NCBI GenBank assembly: GCA_003133265.1
Contig: PKWQ01000149.1
Span: forward strand, 1-11,930
Length of the DNA stretch: 11,930 nucleotides
Direction: 5' to 3'
Source: Acetobacteraceae bacterium
GTDB lineage: Bacteria; Pseudomonadota; Alphaproteobacteria; Acetobacterales; Acetobacteraceae
Below the pieces are notes generated by a model, which saw only the letters and a program-made list of their open reading frames with translations, did not search any database and was not told where the DNA came from. The translations under genes were made by a program, and so were the position numbers. Positions 6,907-11,930 of this stretch are shown piece by piece. Every line of letters begins with the position of its first letter. Positions within the stretch are counted from its first letter, which is position 1.

Positions 6907-8408
6907 GCAGGGTCATCGACCACAATGAACTGCCCCATCATGCCCATGTCTTCATGCTCGAGAATATGGCAGTGAAACATATAAGGCAGCGTCGGATCGG
7001 CATAGTCTGAAAACTGCATGATCAATCGTACCGTCTCTCTCGGCTTAACGAGCACTACATCTTTCCACCCGAGTTCATAAGCCTCTGGTCTCTTGCCGTC
7101 GCGATCGAGAATCTGGAACTGAACATCGTGAACGTGGAAGGGGTGGTAGAACAACGCCTCTTCGTTGCGAATTTCCCAGACTTCTGTGTCCCCTCTGCGC
7201 ACGATCGCATCGATGCGAGCATGATCCATTTGTTTTTCGTTGATGCTTGACCGGTCTGTCAGTCGGAACAACCTGACCTTAGTCGCACGACTTTCTTCGA
7301 GGCGCGTGATTGAGTTCAGCTTTGCCGGCAGCTCCTCGGCCGGATAGGCGCCGGCTCTTGGATGCAACTCCAAGATCGTGAAGCGCTGATATTCGTCATT
7401 CACGAGCGAGAACAATCGTCGCGCCAGATGGAGCATTGGCATCGCACCCGGAACCGCATAGCTGACTAGCGAGACGGAACCGACCGTGCGGCTCATGTCG
7501 ACGACGATCTCGACGCGTTCGCCTGGTGCGAGAACCAGGCGCGTCCGCTCAATCGGGCCGTCAAGCAGTCCGCCGTCGCTAGAAATCTGCCGGAAGGGCC
7601 GATCATCGGAGAAGCCGAAATTATAGCGTCGCGCGTTCGAGCCGTTCAACAGACGCAAGCGGATGAACTTTTGGGGAACAGTGACATACGGGCCGAGCGT
7701 GCCGTTGACTAGGATCGTGTCCCCCAGCATCCCGAACGGGTGCTTAATGGGGTCATGATGCTCATAGGCGAACTAGCCGAGGGCGTCGAACTTCCTGTCT
7801 TGCACGACGACAGGAATGTCGTCCACGCCATAGGTTCGTGGCAGGGCCAGCGCGTCGCTGTTTGCATCGTCGATGATGAACAGGCCGGCGAGCCCACTGT
7901 AGACTTGCGGGCCGGTTCTGCCCATGAAGTGCGGGTGATACCAAAGCGTGGATGCCTCGTTGCTGATGGTCCAGTGGGGCTGCCAAGTCGAGCCGGCGTC
8001 GATGATCTGGTGCGGTCCTCCGTCCATCGCCGCAGGCAGATGCATGCCATGCCAATGCACCGTCGTTGGCTCGTCGAGAGAGTTGGTGACGTTCATTCGT
8101 ACCCTGTCGCCGCGATGGGCGCGGATTGTCGGCCCAAGATATGCCCCATTGAATCCGGCGGTCGTCGTCTCTACGCCGGGCCGGAACTGCGTGTTGCCCC
8201 GACGCGCCACAAGGTCGAACACCTTCTCGCCGCTTTCGTTGCGCGGCTCCAGCAATGGCGGAATGGCAAGCGGCAACGTAAAAGTCTGACCCGCACTCAT
8301 ATCGTCGATGCCGCGTACACTGGGGTAGATGAGGCTCGCGAGCATGACGGAGACAATGATCAAACCGATCCCGCCAAGGATGATCAGTAAGATTTTGCGA
8401 AATGCCAT
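6903..8408 (-). pseudogene. Multicopper oxidase interrupted by one in-frame TAG codon
   Basis: Read through the TAG, this is one 501-residue laccase-like multicopper oxidase. An N-terminal hydrophobic segment (about residues 5-28, MAFRKILLIILGG...) suggests a membrane anchor or export signal, so copper would bind outside the cytoplasm. All four copper motifs are present: HWHG (118-121), WYHPH (156-160), HPFHVH (422-427) and HCHILEHEDMGMM (479-491), with type 1 ligands His422, Cys480, His485 and Met490. Codon 212 (7773-7775) is TAG; one base change from CAG would restore Gln in DALGQFAYEHH. Both sides are in the same frame and otherwise intact. The ATG at 7730 after the stop has no ribosome site, so reinitiation is doubtful. 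The start at 8408 has GGAG at 8415-8418. It is a recent pseudogene, a suppressed gene or a sequencing error. Substrate (phenols, Cu(I) or other) is unknown. Confidence 0.88.
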
Positions 8409-8442
8409 GAAATGCTCCGGATCGGATGTGGGTCGAACTAGG

Positions 8443-8459
8443 TTATCGATTTTCGATAA
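8443..8459. promoter_or_regulatory. Perfect palindrome upstream of the multicopper oxidase
   Basis: TTATCGA-TTT-TCGATAA: two perfect 7-bp arms with a 3-bp centre, ending 35 bases before the oxidase start codon. Size and placement fit an operator for a dimeric repressor. It is not the CueR-type copper operator sequence. No regulator gene lies next to it in the window, so the binding protein is unknown. Confidence 0.5.
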
Positions 8460-8653
8460 TAAAGAGACACTTTCCCTTCACGATCATTGGTATCTACCGA
8501 ATCTCTCGGACTGGTCGGATTGTGCCAATCTCCTCTTGTGGCAGCGGCGCATTTCTCGTCGCTCCTTTTTTTAAAATCGGCGAGACCCCAAGCAGATCCT
8601 TTGGGAACTAATGGGCGCTCCAATTCATGCATGTCCCGCTTTGTACTCGCGCG

Positions 8654-8686
8654 CAGGCCGCCATCTCCAGCGTGGAGGGCGGCCTG
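8654..8686 (-). terminator. Strong two-part hairpin after the molybdoenzyme operon
   Basis: CAGGCCGCC (8654-8662) pairs perfectly with GGCGGCCTG (8678-8686), and inside it CTCCA pairs with TGGAG around a GCG loop, with only a 2-base bulge. It lies 18 bases past the stop of the small subunit. No T-run follows on the - strand, so it may protect the 3' end or act as a factor-assisted terminator rather than a classical intrinsic one. Confidence 0.5.
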
Positions 8687-8704
8687 GCGAAGGCTCGCAG
8701 CAAC

Positions 8705-9550
8705 CTAACCGAGCTCCAAGGTGCCGATGTAGAGGCTCGGAAACAGCGTCCCGAACGCCTCGGCCTTGCCGAGTTCAGGGTGGTGGACCAGCACGCGATA
8801 TTCACTGACGACAGCTTCCAGGCCATCGATCTTGAAATCGCCGTAGGCATCGGTCTTCGTGCTCTCGATGCGCCGCCCTTGGTCCAGCGTCACTTCCACG
8901 GTGGCGCCCTCCACGTTGTCGAGCAGGCCGTCCTTGCCGCGTGCCGCCACATTACCACCGAGAAAGCAGGTCTGCACCGCCTCCAAGCCGCGATAATAGA
9001 CGCGCGGTCGGGTTCCCAGCTCGCGCTGCAGCACCGAAAGTTTCTCCGCTATTGCCTTCGCCGCCATTGCCTCGTCGGACAGTTTCACCACCCGCAACGC
9101 TCCGGTCGCACAGGCTTGGGCGCTGCGCGTCGTTGTCCACCCGGCATCCAGCAGATGGGCGTCGAAAGTCCAGTGCTGGGGCAACTGAAGTTCTTCGTTC
9201 CACCAGATCGCGCCATAAGGGCAGGCGTCGACCAGATCCTTGCGGCCCTTGGCCTGGCGCGGATCGATTATCACGACGGCGTCCTCGCGCTTGGTCACTG
9301 CCCCCTTGCCTGCGGCCACGCACGGCGCGTTGTCGCAGTGGTTGCAGGTGCGCGGCACATAGGTTACGTCGACCATCGGCGCATTGCCGCGGATGTGGCG
9401 GTCGATCGTGATCCACTCGTGCCCCTCCTTGGGCTGCGGCGCAGAGTACCCCGGGAACTCATTGCCGACGTATTCGTCCTTCATGACCATCGTGCAGTTA
9501 TTACAGTTGTTGCACTTGGCCACGTCGACGATCAGATTCCATTTGTTCAT
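8705..9550 (-). CDS. Iron-sulfur small subunit of a transhydroxylase/resorcinol hydroxylase-type molybdoenzyme
   Basis: A 281-residue electron-transfer subunit resembling the beta subunit of pyrogallol-phloroglucinol transhydroxylase (AthS) and presumably resorcinol hydroxylase RhS. Residues 1-155 are the ferredoxin-like part; residues from about 215 (ATVEVTLDQGRRIESTKTDA, then YGDFKIDGL) form a transthyretin/Cna-B-like beta domain, as in the transhydroxylase beta subunit. Cysteines 13, 16, 19 with 147, and 69, 72, 77 with 110, can bind two [4Fe-4S] clusters. The positions for a third cluster hold Met23, Trp127, Asp130 and Ser143, so that cluster should be absent. The start at 9550 is chosen because AAGGAG lies a few bases upstream and the ATG overlaps the large-subunit stop (ATGA); an upstream reading to 9580 would lie within the large subunit. 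No export signal is seen. Confidence 0.88.
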   Translation of the reverse strand: MNKWNLIVDVAKCNNCNNCTMVMKDEYVGNEFPGYSAPQPKEGHEWITIDRHIRGNAPMVDVTYVPRTCNHCDNAPCVAAGKGAVTKREDAVVIIDPRQAKGRKDLVDACPYGAIWWNEELQLPQHWTFDAHLLDAGWTTTRSAQACATGALRVVKLSDEAMAAKAIAEKLSVLQRELGTRPRVYYRGLEAVQTCFLGGNVAARGKDGLLDNVEGATVEVTLDQGRRIESTKTDAYGDFKIDGLEAVVSEYRVLVHHPELGKAEAFGTLFPSLYIGTLELG

Positions 9551-11930
9551 GCAAACTCCTTGACGATCACGCGATCCCACTTCTTCACTTCAACCAGACA
9601 GGTGTTCGGCGCGATGCCGTCCGAGGTCTTCGATATCTGCCGGGAGGACGTCAGCATGTTCATGCAGCCGCCTCGATCGACCACGCCCTCGGGCGTGGTG
9701 ATCAAGTTCAATTCGGCCGAGGAGCCATAGGACTTGGCGCTTCCCGGCATGACCGTGGGCGCCACATCGACGGCGCAGATCACGGCACCTCGGTCGTTGT
9801 AGACCTTGACCAGGTCGTGTTGCACCAGCCCGCGCTTGGCCGCGTCCTCGGGGCACATGCGCAGGATCCAGTACGCCCGGCCATCCACGGTGATGCGGTG
9901 GTCCTTGATGCTGTTGATCGCTGCGGCCTTGCCGTCATTCTGGGTATGGAAGCTGAACGGCGGGTGCGAGGTCAGCAGCTGCAGCGAGTACTTGCTGTAC
10001 AGTTCGCTCGTGTGAGTGCCTTCCCACGACGGGATGTAGCGGTTGACCGCCGGGCGGTTCGGGTCGATGCCCTCGATCATGCGCAGCGACGTGGGCACGA
10101 ACTCGAACTTGGAAGAGGGCGTGCCCAGACCGTAGCCGATGGTACCGGTGTGCTGCGACGGCATCGTTGTCATTTCCGGCGTGTCCTTGGCGCGGCCTTC
10201 GGTAAACCAGCGCATTTCGGTCGGGTAATCCTGTTCCTCGGAGATCGGCGGCAGGACGTAGTAGCCCTTCTTCATGAACTCTTTCCAGCTGATCTTCTTG
10301 GGCAGGTCGCTGCCGTCGAAGACACGCTTGCACCAAGTCAACTCGGAGTGGCCGCCTTCGGTGTACATGCCGGCGCCACCGATGCGCTCCAGGATGTCCG
10401 CGAAGATCTGATAGTCGGACTTCGATTCGCCCAAGGGTTCGATGGCCTTGTGCTGCATCACGAAGACGCGATGGTTGAGCTGATAGTGGCCCAGCGGCAG
10501 CACGCCGCCGGCATTGGTCGACTCGGCGATGTCCCAGCGCTCGAACGAGGTGCATGCCGGAAGGATGACGTCGCTGAACTGCGCGTCGCCTTCCATGTAG
10601 ATGCACTGGCTCACGCTGAACTCCAGCGACGGAGAGCGGGAGGCCTCGATCATGCGGCCCGACTGCAGGATCACCCCCATATTGGAAGTGCCGTAGCGGT
10701 ACAGCATATGGATCTTCGAGTAGCCCACCTTCGGGTACTGGTAGGGCTGCATCTGCGCCTGGAACGACGTCGGGTCCATCGGCCGGCCTTCGACCGACTC
10801 CCCGAGAATCGCCTCGGCAATGCGCTGCCGCGGAACAATCTGCTGGCAGCTGTTCATCGTCAGGATGTGCGGCATGCGCTGGTAGTTGTTTACCGCCGAA
10901 GCGTTGTTGACCAGGTCGCCCGAGATGCCGCCTTCCGAGTAGCCGGGGAAGTAAAACGACAAGTCCATGCGGGCCGAGAAGGCTAGGTTGCCGAAGTTTA
11001 TGCCCGGCTTGCCCCAGCCCCGCATGGCCATCATCTGCACCATGCAGCGCGTCCACTGTGAACCGGTGTCTGCGCGACAGGCGCCACCCAGGCCTGCACC
11101 CAGACTGCCCGCGCCGAGATAGGTCTTGCGCTTGGCCCACACGCGCGCCAGACTGCGCACGTCCTTGGCCGGCACGCCGGTCTCGGCCTCCTGCCACTCG
11201 GGCGTCTTGGGAATGCCATCGGACATGCCGAGCAGATAGTCGCGCCACTCGTCGAAGCCGGTAGTCAGCTTGGCGACGTAGTCCTTGTCGTAGGTCTCGT
11301 CCACGATCCACTGGTACATGATGGCCTGGGCCATCGCCGCGTCGGTGCCGGGCTTGATCGGGATCCACTTGCCACCGAAGAACTGCGCCGTGTGGTTCAG
11401 GTGCGGGTCGATGTGCACGAACTCGATGCCCAGTTCCTTCGCCCACTGCCGGTGCTGCGTGCCTTCCTGGCCGGCATACACCTGCCCCGTGCCCTCGGGG
11501 TCGCTGGACCAGAACACCACCATGTCGGATTCCTTGAGACAGTCTTCCGTCGTGCCGGTGAAGCCCGGCATGCCCAGTCGGAAGTTGTTGCCGAAGTGGT
11601 GCATCGCGCCCTGGTACCAGCCTTCCCAACTGATCGCGGTGAACCCCACCCGGCTCGCGCCGATGATGTTCATGAACCGCTGCATTGACGACAGCCAGTA
11701 GTTGACGTTTCCCCACTGATGGTGCGCCGGGTTGGTGATCAGGATCGAGCCCGGGCCGTGTTCGCGCTTCTGGCGCTGGATCTCGTTCGCAACGATGCCG
11801 AGCGCTTCGTCCCACGTGATGCGCTCGTAGCCCGATATGCCGCGCATGTGCGTGTTGCGCTCGCCGTTGGGATCGAAGTCCACCCGCTTCATCGGGTACA
11901 GCACGCGCCTCTCAGAGTAGACCTGCGACT
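9547..11930 (-). CDS. Molybdopterin large subunit, pyrogallol-phloroglucinol transhydroxylase/resorcinol hydroxylase group (partial)
   Basis: About 794 residues of a DMSO-reductase-superfamily enzyme; the frame is open through the right edge (SQVYSERRVLYPMKRVDFDP), so the N-terminus, perhaps 80 residues, is missing. Features of the fold include ITWDEAL, the MHHFGNN segment, VFWSSDPEGTG (likely containing the Ser ligand of molybdenum), HIDPHLNHTAQ, IPIKPGTDAAMAQAI, MRGWGKPG and SDVILPACTSFERWD. The combination with a small subunit having two ferredoxin modules and a C-terminal beta domain is characteristic of the transhydroxylase group, which moves or adds hydroxyl groups on phenols without O2. 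Resorcinol hydroxylase of denitrifying betaproteobacteria is the other known type and would suit this host better. Other catechol-type molybdoenzymes cannot be excluded. Molybdopterin would be the bis-guanine-dinucleotide form by family rule. The stop overlaps the small-subunit start. Confidence 0.88.
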   Translation of the reverse strand, partial: SQVYSERRVLYPMKRVDFDPNGERNTHMRGISGYERITWDEALGIVANEIQRQKREHGPGSILITNPAHHQWGNVNYWLSSMQRFMNIIGASRVGFTAISWEGWYQGAMHHFGNNFRLGMPGFTGTTEDCLKESDMVVFWSSDPEGTGQVYAGQEGTQHRQWAKELGIEFVHIDPHLNHTAQFFGGKWIPIKPGTDAAMAQAIMYQWIVDETYDKDYVAKLTTGFDEWRDYLLGMSDGIPKTPEWQEAETGVPAKDVRSLARVWAKRKTYLGAGSLGAGLGGACRADTGSQWTRCMVQMMAMRGWGKPGINFGNLAFSARMDLSFYFPGYSEGGISGDLVNNASAVNNYQRMPHILTMNSCQQIVPRQRIAEAILGESVEGRPMDPTSFQAQMQPYQYPKVGYSKIHMLYRYGTSNMGVILQSGRMIEASRSPSLEFSVSQCIYMEGDAQFSDVILPACTSFERWDIAESTNAGGVLPLGHYQLNHRVFVMQHKAIEPLGESKSDYQIFADILERIGGAGMYTEGGHSELTWCKRVFDGSDLPKKISWKEFMKKGYYVLPPISEEQDYPTEMRWFTEGRAKDTPEMTTMPSQHTGTIGYGLGTPSSKFEFVPTSLRMIEGIDPNRPAVNRYIPSWEGTHTSELYSKYSLQLLTSHPPFSFHTQNDGKAAAINSIKDHRITVDGRAYWILRMCPEDAAKRGLVQHDLVKVYNDRGAVICAVDVAPTVMPGSAKSYGSSAELNLITTPEGVVDRGGCMNMLTSSRQISKTSDGIAPNTCLVEVKKWDRVIVKEFA

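Larger units (their letters stand above)
8409..8704. other. Intergenic region between oxidase and molybdoenzyme genes
   Basis: About 296 bp without a convincing gene. It holds the oxidase ribosome site (8415-8418), a perfect 17-bp palindrome (8443-8459) and a 33-base hairpin just after the molybdoenzyme operon (8654-8686). The frames crossing it are short or antisense to the molybdoenzyme genes. A TATTAT sequence on the - strand (8456-8461) could be a -10 box for the oxidase, but I see no acceptable -35. Confidence 0.6.

Noticed and set aside
8453..8465. GATAATAAA shared between the oxidase upstream region and operator-like site 2
   Set aside because: Short AT-rich match without the CTCAATA half; not evidence of the same regulator.
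8627..9730. 367-codon + strand open frame opposite the molybdoenzyme genes
   Set aside because: It is antisense to two well-supported genes, a usual effect of high-GC codon use; its translation shows no family features.
9817..10986. 389-codon + strand open frame opposite the molybdoenzyme large subunit
   Set aside because: Also an antisense shadow; the - strand frame carries the conserved molybdopterin-enzyme motifs.

Overview
The window looks like chromosomal or plasmid DNA of a high-GC proteobacterium that degrades aromatic compounds. A betaproteobacterium (Burkholderiales or Rhodocyclales) is my best guess. That guess rests on G+C-rich codon use, the gene families present and the mixed aerobic/anaerobic aromatic gene content; no ribosomal or other taxonomic marker is in the window.

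Left part (1-6457, mostly + strand) is an aerobic aromatic catabolic cluster. It opens with the C-terminal half of a 4-hydroxy-2-oxovalerate aldolase, the last-but-one step of a meta-cleavage pathway, whose other genes must lie to the left. A TetR-family regulator on the - strand converges on it. Divergent from the regulator run an NADH:ferredoxin reductase and a zinc-free medium-chain dehydrogenase, translationally coupled by an ATGA overlap. A second + strand unit follows: a short-chain dehydrogenase, then the large and small subunits of a Rieske ring-hydroxylating dioxygenase. A nearly identical 19-bp, partly palindromic sequence lies in front of both units (1292-1310 and 3534-3552), overlapping plausible sigma-70 promoters. 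It is the best candidate for the TetR operator and would tie both units into one regulon. No ferredoxin gene is present in the window.

Middle part (6458-8704) is a scar and insertion zone. It holds a C-terminal gene fragment on the - strand, a heavily deleted IS5-type element with one terminal repeat, and a multicopper oxidase gene on the - strand. The oxidase has all its copper-ligand motifs but is interrupted by one in-frame TAG codon. Its base composition is visibly lower in G+C than the flanks, and it has its own perfect operator-like palindrome upstream.

Right part (8705-11930, - strand) holds the small iron-sulfur subunit and most of the large molybdopterin subunit of an enzyme of the pyrogallol-phloroglucinol transhydroxylase / resorcinol hydroxylase group, joined by an ATGA overlap. 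The enzyme family belongs to anaerobic phenol metabolism, so the window puts oxygen-dependent and oxygen-independent ring hydroxylation side by side. In the small subunit, the four cysteine positions that would bind one particular [4Fe-4S] cluster are all replaced, while the ligands of two other clusters are intact. This is the most unusual single observation here.
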